A stretch of 64,000 bases of DNA from an uncultured Octadecabacter sp. (GTDB lineage: Bacteria > Pseudomonadota > Alphaproteobacteria > Rhodobacterales > Rhodobacteraceae): positions 62,001-126,000 of the forward strand of contig CALAGN010000149.1 of assembly GCA_937891785.1 (NCBI GenBank). The letters are read 5' to 3'. The notes below the pieces were generated by a model, which searched no databases, was not told the DNA's origin, and saw only the letters and a list, made by a program, of their open reading frames with translations. The position numbers and the translations under genes are program-made. This document shows, one piece after another, positions 1 to 8,451 of the stretch. Numbering within the stretch: the stretch's first letter is position 1; each line of letters begins with the position of its first letter.

Positions 1-1
1 A

Positions 2-817
2 CTGACACTATTCACGTCGGCTGCGATGGCGTTTCTGGCGGTCTTTGCGCTGGCGTTGTCATTGGCGACGGGCCGTCTGGCGAACCGATGGTCGGCCGAG
101 CTGGCGCAGACGTCTACCTTGCGTATATCCGCACCTGTCGATCAGTTGGCGGCGCAGACCCGTGCGGCCCTTATTGTACTGGAAACAACCCCGGGTGTGG
201 CGCAGGCCCGCCCGTTGACGGCTGATGAGCAACGCGCATTGCTTGCGCCCTGGTTTGGGCCGGACCTGCCTGTGGAAACGCTGCCGATCCCGCAACTGAT
301 CGAGATCATCGAGGACAGCGACGGATATGACGCCACCGGATTGCGCGCGCGCTTGCAAGCCGAAGTGCCCGGTGCGGTGCTGGATGATCATACCCGTTGG
401 CGGGAACCGCTGGTGGCGGCTGCGGGGCGGTTGCGCACCCTTGGACTTGTGGCGATCCTGTTGATTGCGGCCAGCACAGGCGCGATGATCACGCTTGCGG
501 CCAATGCTGCCCTTGCGGCCAGTGCCCAAGTGATCCGCGTCATGCGGCTTGTCGGTGCGCGTGACATCTATATCGCGCGGGCGTTTGTGCGCCGCTTTAC
601 GTTGCGCGCCCTAACGGGTGCCACCGTTGGCATGATCGCCGGTATTCTTGCGGTGATGCTGTTGCCGCGCACAGACGTGGCGGGCGGGTTTTTGACGGGT
701 CTTGGTTTCCAAGGTGCACACTGGCTTTGGCCGTTGGTCATTCCGCCACTTGCCGCTATTGTTGCCTTCTTTGCCACCCGTGCCGCTGCATTGCGCACCC
801 TGAGGGAACAGTCATGA
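2..817 (+). CDS. ftsX: FtsX-like division ABC-transporter permease, 5' end outside window
   Basis: The frame is open from the first bases, so the true start lies upstream; 271 residues are visible. FtsX is the inner-membrane subunit of FtsEX, which couples the divisome to peptidoglycan hydrolases. Seen: a hydrophobic segment at the visible N terminus, a soluble, acidic, presumably periplasmic stretch, then three hydrophobic segments in the last 130 residues, the arrangement of FtsX-type permeases. ftsE would be expected just upstream, outside the window. The stop codon overlaps the next start (ATGA), so translation is probably coupled to the acyltransferase gene. Identity rests on topology and overall sequence character, not on a short diagnostic motif. 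Confidence 0.82.
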   Translation: MTLFTSAAMAFLAVFALALSLATGRLANRWSAELAQTSTLRISAPVDQLAAQTRAALIVLETTPGVAQARPLTADEQRALLAPWFGPDLPVETLPIPQLIEIIEDSDGYDATGLRARLQAEVPGAVLDDHTRWREPLVAAAGRLRTLGLVAILLIAASTGAMITLAANAALAASAQVIRVMRLVGARDIYIARAFVRRFTLRALTGATVGMIAGILAVMLLPRTDVAGGFLTGLGFQGAHWLWPLVIPPLAAIVAFFATRAAALRTLREQS

Positions 818-1557
818 AATACGCTATTCAATGGGTTCGTTGCCTTATTTTTAACGCGCAGATGTATCTGATGATGTTGGTCATTGCGATTGTGTATCTG
901 CCATGGACAATTTTCTCGCGTAATGGCGCGATCGCTGCCTGTCACGCCTATTGTAGCTGGGTGTGTTGGACGGCGGGCTGGATGATCGGCATGAAAACCG
1001 AAGTGCGCGGAGAGGTTCCTACAGATGAGGTTCTTGTCGCGGCCAAGCATCAGTCGTTCATGGATGTTTTGATGATTTATGGCGCTCTGCCGCGTGGCAA
1101 GTTCATTATGAAGCGTATCCTGATGTATGCGCCAGTCCTTGGCCAATACGGGCTGCGGATCGGGTGCATCCCCGTGGATCGTGGCAAACGCGGACAGGCG
1201 ATCAAAAAGATGCTGGCAGATGTATCGAGCGGCGCTGCTCTGCCGGGGCAGTTGATCATCTACTCCCAAGGCACCCGTATCGCACCAGGGGTCAAGGCCC
1301 CCTACAAGGTTGGCACAGGGGCGTTGTACAAGGAAATGGGTCAGGACTGCGTGCCTGTGGCAACTAACGTCGGTGTGTTGTGGCCTAAACGTGGCATCTA
1401 TCGCAGCCCCGGAACGGCGGTGGTTGAATTCATGCCGCGGATCAAAGCGGGCATGCCAACGGCTAAATTCATGGCCCAACTTGAGCAGTCTGTCGAAGCG
1501 CGTTCAAATGCGCTGATGGTGGAAGCGGGGTTTGAATTCCCCAAGACTATAGAATGA
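814..1557 (+). CDS. plsC: 1-acyl-sn-glycerol-3-phosphate acyltransferase (PlsC family)
   Basis: A 247-residue membrane-associated acyltransferase that should convert lysophosphatidate to phosphatidate in phospholipid synthesis. The HX4D catalytic motif is at H79-D84 (HQSFMD), followed by the GCIPVDRGKRG block near 117-127 and SQGTR at 151-155, which takes the place of the usual EGTR motif. A hydrophobic N-terminal helix (about 18-34) would anchor it to the inner membrane. I chose the ATG at 814, which overlaps the ftsX stop as ATGA, over an upstream in-frame ATG at 727 that lies inside ftsX. Its own stop overlaps the next start, again as ATGA, so three genes appear translationally coupled. 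Length is normal for the family. Substrate specificity (LPA or ornithine lipid) cannot be read from sequence. Confidence 0.88.
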   Translation: MKYAIQWVRCLIFNAQMYLMMLVIAIVYLPWTIFSRNGAIAACHAYCSWVCWTAGWMIGMKTEVRGEVPTDEVLVAAKHQSFMDVLMIYGALPRGKFIMKRILMYAPVLGQYGLRIGCIPVDRGKRGQAIKKMLADVSSGAALPGQLIIYSQGTRIAPGVKAPYKVGTGALYKEMGQDCVPVATNVGVLWPKRGIYRSPGTAVVEFMPRIKAGMPTAKFMAQLEQSVEARSNALMVEAGFEFPKTIE

Positions 1558-2153
1558 CTGAGATTGCGGATATCGCCGCGCTTGAGGCGCTTTACGATGA
1601 TGCTTCTCCGCGGTCGCTGATCAAGGTTGTGCGCCGTATCACGCCGCTTTACGCCACATGGATCAACCGCTCGCGGTTTTGCGTGCTGACGACCGTGGGA
1701 CCAGAGGGCACGGACGGTTCTCCGCGTGGCGACATCGGCCCCGTGGTGCGCGTGGTCGATGATAAGACGCTGCATCTGCCCGACTGGCGCGGGAACAACC
1801 GCATGGATTCACTGCGCAATATTGTGCGTGACGGGCGTGTTAGCCTGATGTTCATGATGCCGGGTTCGACCAGCGTCGTTCGCGTGAATGGCACTGCGGT
1901 CCTTAGCGCTGATGCGGCAAACACCGACAGCTTCAAGCAGAACGGACAACACCCCAGATCTGTGATCGTGATCACAATAGCAGAGGCCTATTTTCAATGT
2001 GCAAAGGCGCTTATGCGATCAGAGTTGTGGACGACTTCACCCGCTGACGATCTACCAACGGCCGGACAGTTCCTAGAGGAACAAGAGGCCGAGTTTGACG
2101 CGCAAAGCTACGACGAGACCTACGTCGCATATGCAAAAGAAAAAATGTGGTAG
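1554..2153 (+). CDS. PPOX-class FMN-binding flavoprotein (pyridoxamine 5'-phosphate oxidase-like, MSMEG_1061 type)
   Basis: 199 residues with the split-barrel flavin-binding fold of the pyridoxamine-phosphate-oxidase superfamily. The segment CVLTTVGPEG followed by SPRGD and the later WRGNNRMDSLRNI block are typical of the MSMEG_1061/DR_2398 subfamily of small FMN-dependent proteins. These are usually annotated as pyridoxamine oxidase-like, but biochemical roles are mostly unproven, so I do not call it pdxH. The start overlaps the plsC stop. Its stop is one base from the convergent accA stop, leaving no room for a terminator. Confidence 0.8.
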   Translation: MTEIADIAALEALYDDASPRSLIKVVRRITPLYATWINRSRFCVLTTVGPEGTDGSPRGDIGPVVRVVDDKTLHLPDWRGNNRMDSLRNIVRDGRVSLMFMMPGSTSVVRVNGTAVLSADAANTDSFKQNGQHPRSVIVITIAEAYFQCAKALMRSELWTTSPADDLPTAGQFLEEQEAEFDAQSYDETYVAYAKEKMW

Positions 2154-2154
2154 C

Positions 2155-3117
2155 CTAGGCAGCAAGCCCCCTGGACCCTAGCCCAAGGTACTTCTTGCGC
2201 CGCGCATCACGCATCTCGACGCCTGAATTGCCTTGCATTTCTGCCAGCATGATCTGGATGGCCTTGCCGACGGCGGCGATGCTTTCGGCCTTGTGACGAT
2301 GCGCGCCGCCAACAGGTTCTTTGATGATCCGGTCACAAACGCCCAATTCCTTAAGGTTCTGGGCCGTAAGGCGCAGCGCCTCGGCGGCTTCGCGCATTTT
2401 TTCGGCGTCTTTCCACAAGATTGATGCGCAGCCTTCGGGCGAGATCACTGAATAGATCGAATGTTCCAGCATCGCGACACGGTTGGCCGTGGCGAATGCA
2501 ACAGCCCCGCCTGATCCGCCTTCGCCGATGATAACGCTGACCAGCGGCACCTTGATCGACAGACACATTTGCGTGCTGCGCGCGATGGCTTCGGATTGGC
2601 CGCGTTCTTCGGCGCCCTTGCCGGGATATGCGCCGGGGGTGTCGACCAGCGTCACGACGGGCAGGCCAAATCGGTCAGCCATATCCATCAGCCGAATTGC
2701 TTTGCGGTATCCTTCGGGACGGGCCATGCCGAAATTGCGTTCGATGCGCGTTTTGGTGTCGTGACCTTTTTCATGGCCGATTACCATTACAGGTGTGCCA
2801 TCCAATCGGGCCAACCCGCCCATCACGGCGTGATCGTCGGCAAAGTTCCGGTCCCCTGCAAGGGGCGTGTATTGGGTAAAAAGCGCGTCGATGTAATCTT
2901 TGCAATGGGGGCGGTCAGGGTGGCGGGCCACCTGACATTTGCGCCATGGCGTTAGGTCGCCATAAAGCTGGACCAGCATCTCGGCGGCTTTCTTGTCCAG
3001 CGCGCTGGCCTCTTTTTCTACGTCGGTCCCTTCGTTGGCACGGGCAAGGGCGCGCAACTCTTCAGCCTTCCCTTCGATCTCGGCCAGAGGCTTTTCAAAT
3101 TCAAGATAGTTGGTCAT
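2155..3117 (-). CDS. accA: Acetyl-CoA carboxylase carboxyltransferase subunit alpha
   Basis: A 320-residue alpha subunit of the carboxyltransferase that, with AccD, moves the carboxyl group from carboxybiotin to acetyl-CoA to make malonyl-CoA, the committed step of fatty-acid synthesis. The N terminus ([14 protein letters not shown]) and helical first 55 residues are typical, as are the VDTPGAYPG segment (158-166) and the glycine-rich oxyanion-hole block GEGGSGGA (198-205). Full length for alphaproteobacterial AccA. It is convergent with the PPOX gene. No accD or accBC lies in the window, as is usual where acc genes are scattered. Confidence 0.96.
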   Translation of the reverse strand: MTNYLEFEKPLAEIEGKAEELRALARANEGTDVEKEASALDKKAAEMLVQLYGDLTPWRKCQVARHPDRPHCKDYIDALFTQYTPLAGDRNFADDHAVMGGLARLDGTPVMVIGHEKGHDTKTRIERNFGMARPEGYRKAIRLMDMADRFGLPVVTLVDTPGAYPGKGAEERGQSEAIARSTQMCLSIKVPLVSVIIGEGGSGGAVAFATANRVAMLEHSIYSVISPEGCASILWKDAEKMREAAEALRLTAQNLKELGVCDRIIKEPVGGAHRHKAESIAAVGKAIQIMLAEMQGNSGVEMRDARRKKYLGLGSRGLAA

Positions 3118-3259
3118 GCATCACGCTCCACTTGGGCTTGCCCTGATATAATGCTGGGGGCGTGCCAGATGCAACTCACCTTGGGCGCGCGTACTTGCAT
3201 GCTTGCATTGGTAGGCCCTCGGCTGAAGGAGTCGCGCAATCATTCTGATGGAGAGTATT

Positions 3260-3669
3260 ATGCGCATTTTTGCTTTGATCTTTATTCTGGCCGGTGGTCT
3301 GGCCGCGCCCTTGGCCGCGCAGGACATAAATTTGGGCACTAACGATGGCGAATGGGCCAACGACGTGGAATGTGACGACCGCTGCTTTTTTGGCGCGGGC
3401 ATGGCGTCGACCATGACGTGGGAATATGTCGGGCTGGACGCTGAAGATTGTGCGACTCTTTTTGACGTGGGCGTGATCAAGGTTTGGGATATGACTTCAT
3501 AGTTGGCGGCGATGAAAGTGGCGAGGATCCGCAGGACGGGGAATGCGATGATCGCCGCTTTGAGGGGCTGGCCGTGGCGCACGTCCTGCTGCCCAATTAT
3601 GTGCGCAAAGATGCCAGCGATTGCCGCGCACTTTGTGCTTATGGCGTGATCGGCTTGCGCGAGCATTAA
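3260..3669 (+). pseudogene. Secreted two-repeat Cys-containing protein, broken by a frameshift
   Basis: An ATG at 3260, preceded by GGAG with a 6-nt gap, opens a frame with a clear signal peptide (hydrophobic run then LAAQD). The frame ends at 3502 after one repeat containing GEWANDVECDDRCFFG. From about 3484 the -1 frame continues with a second, clearly homologous repeat (GEDPQDGECDDRRFEG) and the matching tail DASDCRALCAYGVIGL, ending at 3669. The two halves align end to end (ECDDR-x-F-x-G, then DC and GVI), so an intact gene would encode about 135 residues with two tandem repeats. The break lies near 3480-3505. Either the gene is decayed or a base is missing in the assembly. Function unknown; the signal peptide points to the periplasm. 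Confidence 0.68.
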
Positions 3670-3721
3670 GGTGGGCATTTTGGAAGAGGCCCGCACGCAA
3701 ACGCGCGTTAGTTGCCAATAA

Positions 3722-4327
3722 TCACGAGCGCGCCAAAGCGGCGCTTAGCGCAAGCCTTGGCGATGTGAGCACAGGTGGCGACCCAATTAACGCGGCCGCG
3801 TCTGTCATCGAAGCTTGCGCTAAGACCACTGCACAATGGCCATTGACTGTCGCGGTTACACGGTCTGCGATGGCTTGGGCAAAGCCTGCATCATCGCCTT
3901 CTTCAAACAACGTCCAGACCTCGGGGATAAAGAGTGTCTCGAAGGTCGTATCGGTTCCGGCTTCCTCGATCGATTCGCGCAGGGAATCTTGGCAGGACGC
4001 CAGCGTGCTATTGAGCGCGACGACCAAAAGGACGTGCCCGCCAAGGCTTGCGGCTTCCTTCATCATCGGGCGGTCAATTCGGATTGCACCAGCGGCCTCG
4101 GCTGCGGGGCCGAGGGTCGTGCAGGTGCACAGAGTCACGCCCGGGCCGAATTCAGCCAGAAGTGCACGGCGGACATCCTCGGTTATGCCCTCGTTTTGGG
4201 CTTGTTCAAGGAGATCAGGGCGCACCACATGGTGCAGTTCGATCTGGGTGTCCAGTTGTGCAGCTAAGGCGTCGAAACGGGCCACATGGGCACCGGCCGT
4301 GTGTATCATCGTGATGGACTTAGCCAC
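3722..4327 (-). CDS. Asp/Glu racemase-family protein, second catalytic Cys not seen
   Basis: 201 residues with the look of the aspartate/glutamate/hydantoin racemase superfamily: an N-terminal beta strand (SITMIHTAGAHV), then LCTCTTLGPAAE with C67 and C69 in the position of the first catalytic cysteine. The second half of the fold, where two-base racemases carry a second cysteine before GM, reads LAQASM (169-174) here, so the classic Cys pair is incomplete, as in decarboxylase-type or non-catalytic members. Its start overlaps the mcl1 stop by 8 nt, so the two are probably one transcript (mcl1 first). Substrate unknown. Confidence 0.6.
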   Translation of the reverse strand: MAKSITMIHTAGAHVARFDALAAQLDTQIELHHVVRPDLLEQAQNEGITEDVRRALLAEFGPGVTLCTCTTLGPAAEAAGAIRIDRPMMKEAASLGGHVLLVVALNSTLASCQDSLRESIEEAGTDTTFETLFIPEVWTLFEEGDDAGFAQAIADRVTATVNGHCAVVLAQASMTDAAALIGSPPVLTSPRLALSAALARS

Positions 4328-5276
4328 TGATCATCTCGGATTGACGCACGATCACTTCGGCTTGCTTGATGCTGGCGATATCAACAAGGCGACCCTTATA
4401 GACCGTCGCACCTTCGCCGCGTGCCTTGGCGTCTTCCATCGCTGACAGGATTTCACGGGCTTCGGCCACAGCTTCGGCAGACGGGGTGAATACCTCGTTT
4501 GCCAGCGCGATCTGTTTGGGGTGGATCGCCCATTTGCCGACCATACCCAACGTCGCGCTGCGCCGTGCTTGGGCGCGATAGCCTTCATCGTCGCTGAAAT
4601 CTCCGAACGGGCCATCGACGGGAAGCACACCGTGGGTGCGGCAGGCGGCTACAATCGCGGCTTGTGCCGAGTGCCATGGATCCGAGAAATGACGATTGTC
4701 ACCGTGCTGCATGTAGTAGTTTTCCTGCGTCCCGCCGATGCCTGTCGTTTGCATTCCCATAGAGGCTGCGAAATCAGCGGCGCCAAGGCTCATCGCGGCC
4801 ATGCGCGGCGAACTCGCGGCGATTTCTTCGACGTGGGCGATGCCGGCAGCGCTTTCGATGATAACCTCGAATGTGATTGGTTTAGTGCGGCCTTTGGCGG
4901 ATTCGATTGCAGTGACAAGCGCGTCGACGGCATAGACATCTGCGGCGCAGCCAACCTTGGGGATCATGATCTGGTCAAGCCGATCACCCGCCTGTTCCAT
5001 CACATCAACCACATCCCGATACCAAAAGGGGGTATCAAGGCCGTTGATGCGCACGGATAAGGTCTTAGTGTTCCAATTGATGGTGTTGATGGCTTCGATC
5101 ACATTTGCGCGGGCGTTATCTTTGTCGGACGGCGCGACGCTGTCTTCCAGGTCAAGGTTGATTACATCCGCCGCGCTTGCTGCCATTTTCGGGAACAGTT
5201 TCGTGTTCGATCCCGGGCCGAACAGCTGGCAGCGGTTTGGGCGGGCAAGGGGGGCAGGTTGTAGACGGAAGGACAT
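4320..5276 (-). CDS. mcl1: L-malyl-CoA / beta-methylmalyl-CoA lyase
   Basis: 318 residues closely matching what I recall of Rhodobacter Mcl1. The enzyme cleaves (3S)-malyl-CoA and beta-methylmalyl-CoA to glyoxylate plus acetyl- or propionyl-CoA, a late step of the ethylmalonyl-CoA pathway. The start at 5276 (MSFRLQPAP) is chosen because the family begins there; an in-frame extension to 5369 has no family resemblance. Seen: ADVINLDLEDSV (Mg-binding acidic cluster), SVRING, FEVIIESAAG and GKWAIHPKQ, all CitE/Mcl-family blocks. The true thioesterase Mcl2 is a separate, shorter-motif relative, so Mcl1 is preferred. About 260 nt of non-coding DNA separates it from the divergent dgcN gene and presumably holds both promoters. 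Confidence 0.92.
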   Translation of the reverse strand: MSFRLQPAPLARPNRCQLFGPGSNTKLFPKMAASAADVINLDLEDSVAPSDKDNARANVIEAINTINWNTKTLSVRINGLDTPFWYRDVVDVMEQAGDRLDQIMIPKVGCAADVYAVDALVTAIESAKGRTKPITFEVIIESAAGIAHVEEIAASSPRMAAMSLGAADFAASMGMQTTGIGGTQENYYMQHGDNRHFSDPWHSAQAAIVAACRTHGVLPVDGPFGDFSDDEGYRAQARRSATLGMVGKWAIHPKQIALANEVFTPSAEAVAEAREILSAMEDAKARGEGATVYKGRLVDIASIKQAEVIVRQSEMISG

Positions 5277-5537
5277 GGTGCGCCTCGCGGTAATGATGTT
5301 TCGTTTAGGGTTGGTGAATGGGTAGATTATTGCGCCATGGCGCGCAAGGCGTGTTTGCAGTCGCAGCATTGCGCGCGCGGCATTTGTGGCGATTCAGGCG
5401 TTCTACGCTCATTTATTGCGTCGAATTAGGGAAATGCAGGAGAACTTCGCGCAGGTGCCGAGATTTGACGCTGAATTTGAAATGACATCGCAGTTGTTAA
5501 CGTCCAAATATAGCGAGAACTAGAATCGGAGATTGCC

Positions 5538-6539
5538 ATGATCAAGACGCCCTACCTTCTTTTCCTTGGCGATGCGCCAGACCAATTGGCTGCAAAAGTT
5601 GCCCAAGGCATCAAAGATTGGCGTCCAGATCACGCAGTTGGTCAGTTTCGCCTTCCGGGCTGTGGCGCTGACCTTGGCCTTGCCGACCTGACGCTGCAAC
5701 AAGCACGCACAGCTGGCGCGCAGACGCTGGTAATTGGGGTGGCAAACCGTGGCGGCGTGATTTCGCAGGCCTGGAAAAAGGTGTTGGTAATGGCGTTGGA
5801 AGAAGGGTTTGACCTTGCCAGCGGGCTGCACAATCTTCTGCGCGACGAACTGGATCTGGTTGCTGTCGCCGAGGCTTGTGGGCGCAGCCTGCATGATGTG
5901 CGCGTCCCATCGGTGAAATATCCGATCGCCAGCGGGATCAAGCGGACTGGCAAGCGCTGCCTGGCGGTAGGCACGGATTGTTCTGTGGGCAAGATGTATA
6001 CCGCGCTCGCGATGGACCTTGAGATGAAGAAACGCGGGACGAAATCATCGTTTCGTGCCACGGGGCAAACCGGCATTCTGGTAACCGGTGACGGTGTGCC
6101 GCTTGACGCGGTGATCGCTGATTTTATGGCGGGATCAGTCGAATGGCTGACGCCAGACAATGACGGCGATCACTGGGATCACATCGAAGGCCAAGGCAGC
6201 ATATTCCATGTGTCTTATTCAGGTGTCTCCATGGCGTTGATCCACGGCGGCCAGCCTGATGCCGTGATCCTGAGCCACGAGCCGACTCGCACGCACATGC
6301 GCGGACTGCCCGGCTACGGGCTCCAATCGCTTGAAGCGCTACGCGATACCGTTTTGCCGTTGGCGCGCATCGCCAATCCGGCCTGTCAGGTGGTTGGTGT
6401 TTCCGTTAACACACAGCATTTGTCCGAGACCGACGCCCTTTCTTATCTGGCCGATGTCGAGTTGCGCATGGGTTTGCCAGCGGTTGATCCGTTCCGTCAG
6501 GGTGCAGGGCGGCTGGTGGATGCGCTTGCCGCGATCTAG
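5538..6539 (+). CDS. dgcN: DgcN, DUF1611 family (D-glutamate/D-amino-acid N-acetyltransferase)
   Basis: 333 residues of the DUF1611 family. The family has a Rossmann-like N-terminal domain and a P-loop C-terminal domain; here GTDCSVGK at 145-152 is the P-loop, preceded by KRTGKRCLAV and followed by TALAMDLEM. Work on marine bacteria, as I recall it, assigned DgcN an acetyl-transfer step in D-glutamate use, with DgcA then racemizing the N-acetyl product. The next two genes, an enolase-superfamily epimerase and a D-amino-acid transaminase, fit that. ATG at 5538 has GGAG-like pairing upstream (CGGAGATTGCC). Older annotations call this 'NAD-dependent epimerase' or 'DUF1611'. Confidence 0.85.
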   Translation: MIKTPYLLFLGDAPDQLAAKVAQGIKDWRPDHAVGQFRLPGCGADLGLADLTLQQARTAGAQTLVIGVANRGGVISQAWKKVLVMALEEGFDLASGLHNLLRDELDLVAVAEACGRSLHDVRVPSVKYPIASGIKRTGKRCLAVGTDCSVGKMYTALAMDLEMKKRGTKSSFRATGQTGILVTGDGVPLDAVIADFMAGSVEWLTPDNDGDHWDHIEGQGSIFHVSYSGVSMALIHGGQPDAVILSHEPTRTHMRGLPGYGLQSLEALRDTVLPLARIANPACQVVGVSVNTQHLSETDALSYLADVELRMGLPAVDPFRQGAGRLVDALAAI

Positions 6540-6560
6540 TGTGACTGTGGCCGTGGCTGG

Positions 6561-6600
6561 CGCCGGAGCCTCCGGCGGGGATATTTTTGGCAAGATGAAA
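6561..6600 (+). repeat. Hairpin plus T-run intergenic element, REP-like
   Basis: A perfect 7-bp stem (CGCCGGA / TCCGGCG, loop GCC, 6561-6577) is followed by GGGGATATTTTTGG and AAGATGAAA. From memory, strings of this kind, a GC hairpin followed by G(A)GTATTTTTGG and a purine-rich tail, recur between genes in many Rhodobacteraceae, sometimes near stop codons. A weaker relative of the tail lies at 51790-51812. It could act as a weak terminator or attenuator between dgcN and dgcA, or be a dispersed repeat. Copy number in this genome is unknown. Confidence 0.4.
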
Positions 6601-6614
6601 TTGGAGCGATGCGC

Positions 6615-7580
6615 ATGGTGATTTCGGTCCGCGAAGATGTGTTTCGGCTGGCCGAGGTGTTTACCATTTCGCGTGGCTCAAGGACCGAAGCCAAGGTGTT
6701 GACCGTGCATGTGGAACGTGACGGCGTGACCGGCTGGGGCGAATGTGTGCCTTATGCGCGCTACGGTGAAACGCTCCAGAGTGTCGCGGCGCAAGTGGGC
6801 GGGTTGCCGCCGGAGATCGATCGCGCAGCGCTGCAAGATGCTTTGCCAGCGGGGGCGGCCCGCAATGCGGTTGATTGCGCGCTGTGGGATTTGGCGGCGA
6901 AACAAGCGGGCAAACGGGTGTGGGAATTGGCTGGTCTGGCCGCGCCGCAGGCGGTGATCACGGCCTTTACATTGTCGTTGGGGGAGCCCGATGCGATGGA
7001 GGCAGCGGCGCGCAAGCATGCCCATCGGCCGCTGCTAAAAATCAAATTGGGCACGCCTGACGATATGGCCCGCCTCGAGGCCGTGCGCCGTGGTGCGCCT
7101 GATGTGCCGATTATTGTTGATGCCAACGAGGGTTGGACTGCGGAGGTTTACAGCGACCTCGCCCCGCATTTGCTGCGTCTTGGGGTGCAATTGGTCGAAC
7201 AACCGCTGGCTGCGGGCGCGGACGAGATGTTGGGTGAAATTGCCCGCCCGTTGCCAGTCTGTGCCGATGAGAGCTGTCATGATCGTGGCAGTCTTGCGGG
7301 GCTGACGGGCAAGTATGACGTGGTGAATATCAAGCTGGATAAAACAGGTGGTTTAACCGAGGCTCTGGCGCTGCGTGATGCCGCCCGCGATCAGGGCTAT
7401 GGTGTGATGGTCGGCTGCATGGTCGGATCGTCGTTGGCGATGGCCCCTGCTGTGATTGTTGCCCAAGGCGTGCAGGTCGTTGACCTTGACGGCCCGCTTC
7501 TTCTGGCCGAAGACCGTGATGAACCACTAATATATGACGCAGCGGGCGTGCATGCCCCAGCCGTCGCCCTTTGGGGATAG
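6615..7580 (+). CDS. dgcA: DgcA, enolase-superfamily N-acetyl-D-Glu racemase / dipeptide epimerase-like
   Basis: An enolase-superfamily member (321 residues from this start). Seen in order: capping domain with SRGSRTEA near 19-26, the KxK acid/base pair K142-x-K144 in LKIKLG, metal ligands D169 (VDANEGW), E195 (VEQPL) and D218 (CADES), and the distal lysine K240/K243 in NIKLDKTGG. These make a 1,1-proton-transfer epimerase, the dipeptide-epimerase subgroup to which DgcA belongs. Two ATGs are possible, 6609 and 6615; GGAG at 6603-6606 is 8 nt from 6615 but only 2 nt from 6609, so I prefer 6615. Following dgcN, it should racemize N-acetyl-D-glutamate to the L form. Confidence 0.86.
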   Translation: MVISVREDVFRLAEVFTISRGSRTEAKVLTVHVERDGVTGWGECVPYARYGETLQSVAAQVGGLPPEIDRAALQDALPAGAARNAVDCALWDLAAKQAGKRVWELAGLAAPQAVITAFTLSLGEPDAMEAAARKHAHRPLLKIKLGTPDDMARLEAVRRGAPDVPIIVDANEGWTAEVYSDLAPHLLRLGVQLVEQPLAAGADEMLGEIARPLPVCADESCHDRGSLAGLTGKYDVVNIKLDKTGGLTEALALRDAARDQGYGVMVGCMVGSSLAMAPAVIVAQGVQVVDLDGPLLLAEDRDEPLIYDAAGVHAPAVALWG

Positions 7581-7590
7581 GAGACATACC

Positions 7591-8451
7591 ATGAGCCGCA
7601 CAGTTTACGTTAACGGAGAGTATCTGCCCGAGGGCGAAGCCAAGGTCAGCATTTTTGATCGCGGGTTTTTGTTTGCGGATGGCGTTTACGAGGTTACGAG
7701 TGTGCTGGACGGCAAACTGATTGATTTTGCAGGTCATGCCAAGCGGCTTGCACGGTCTTTGGGCGAGTTGGATATGCGCAACCCGATCAGTACCGATGAC
7801 CTGCTTGAGGTGCACCGCGAGCTTGTGCGCACGAATGATATCACTGACGGCGTTATCTATCTTCAGATCACGCGGGGCGCAGCGTCGGACCGCGATTTTG
7901 CCTTTCCCGCCGATGATGTTGAGCCAACCATTGTGCTGTTTACGCAGTCCAAGCCGGGGCTTGCTGATAGCCCTACGGCGAAGGTGGGCATCAAGGTGAT
8001 CAGCATCGCTGATGAACGCTGGGGGCGGCGCGATATCAAGACGGTGCAGTTGTTGTATCCCAGCATGGGCAAGATGATGGCGATGGCCGCTGGTTGCGAT
8101 GATGCGTGGATGATTGAAGACGGCGCTGTGACCGAGGGCACCAGCAATAACGCTTACATCGTCAAGGGCGACACGATCATCACCCGCCATTTGGGCCACG
8201 AAATATTGCACGGAATCACCCGCGCCGCTGTATTGCGCTTTGCACGAGAGGCGCAGATGAAAGTCGAAGAGCGCCCATTTACGATTGATGAAGCCAAGGC
8301 TGCGGACGAGGCATTTACGACCTCGGCCAGCGCGTTTGTGATGCCGGTTGTCGAACTGGACGGCGCAGTGATCGGCACCGGAAAACCCGGCCCGATTGCC
8401 ACTCGTCTACGCGAGATCTATCTTGAGGAAAGCCGCAAGGTCGCGATTTAA
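7591..8451 (+). CDS. D-amino-acid transaminase (fold-type IV PLP enzyme)
   Basis: 286 residues of the branched-chain/D-amino-acid aminotransferase family. The PLP-binding lysine is K150 in RRDIKTVQLL, the family's (R)DIKSxxLL signature; SIFDRGFLFADGVYEV (20-35) is the N-terminal active-site block and EGTSNNAYIV the phosphate-binding one. The enzyme should move the amino group from D-Ala/D-Glu-type donors to 2-oxoacids. The ATG at 7591 has a clear AGGAG. With dgcN and dgcA it forms a D-amino-acid cluster; the gap to dgcA is about 10 nt. Its stop (TTAA) is shared by 4 nt with the convergent DUF1244 gene. Confidence 0.87.
   Translation: MSRTVYVNGEYLPEGEAKVSIFDRGFLFADGVYEVTSVLDGKLIDFAGHAKRLARSLGELDMRNPISTDDLLEVHRELVRTNDITDGVIYLQITRGAASDRDFAFPADDVEPTIVLFTQSKPGLADSPTAKVGIKVISIADERWGRRDIKTVQLLYPSMGKMMAMAAGCDDAWMIEDGAVTEGTSNNAYIVKGDTIITRHLGHEILHGITRAAVLRFAREAQMKVEERPFTIDEAKAADEAFTTSASAFVMPVVELDGAVIGTGKPGPIATRLREIYLEESRKVAI

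Noticed and set aside
568-1479. 303-residue minus-strand frame opposite ftsX and plsC
   Set aside because: Basic, histidine-rich shadow of two well-supported genes.
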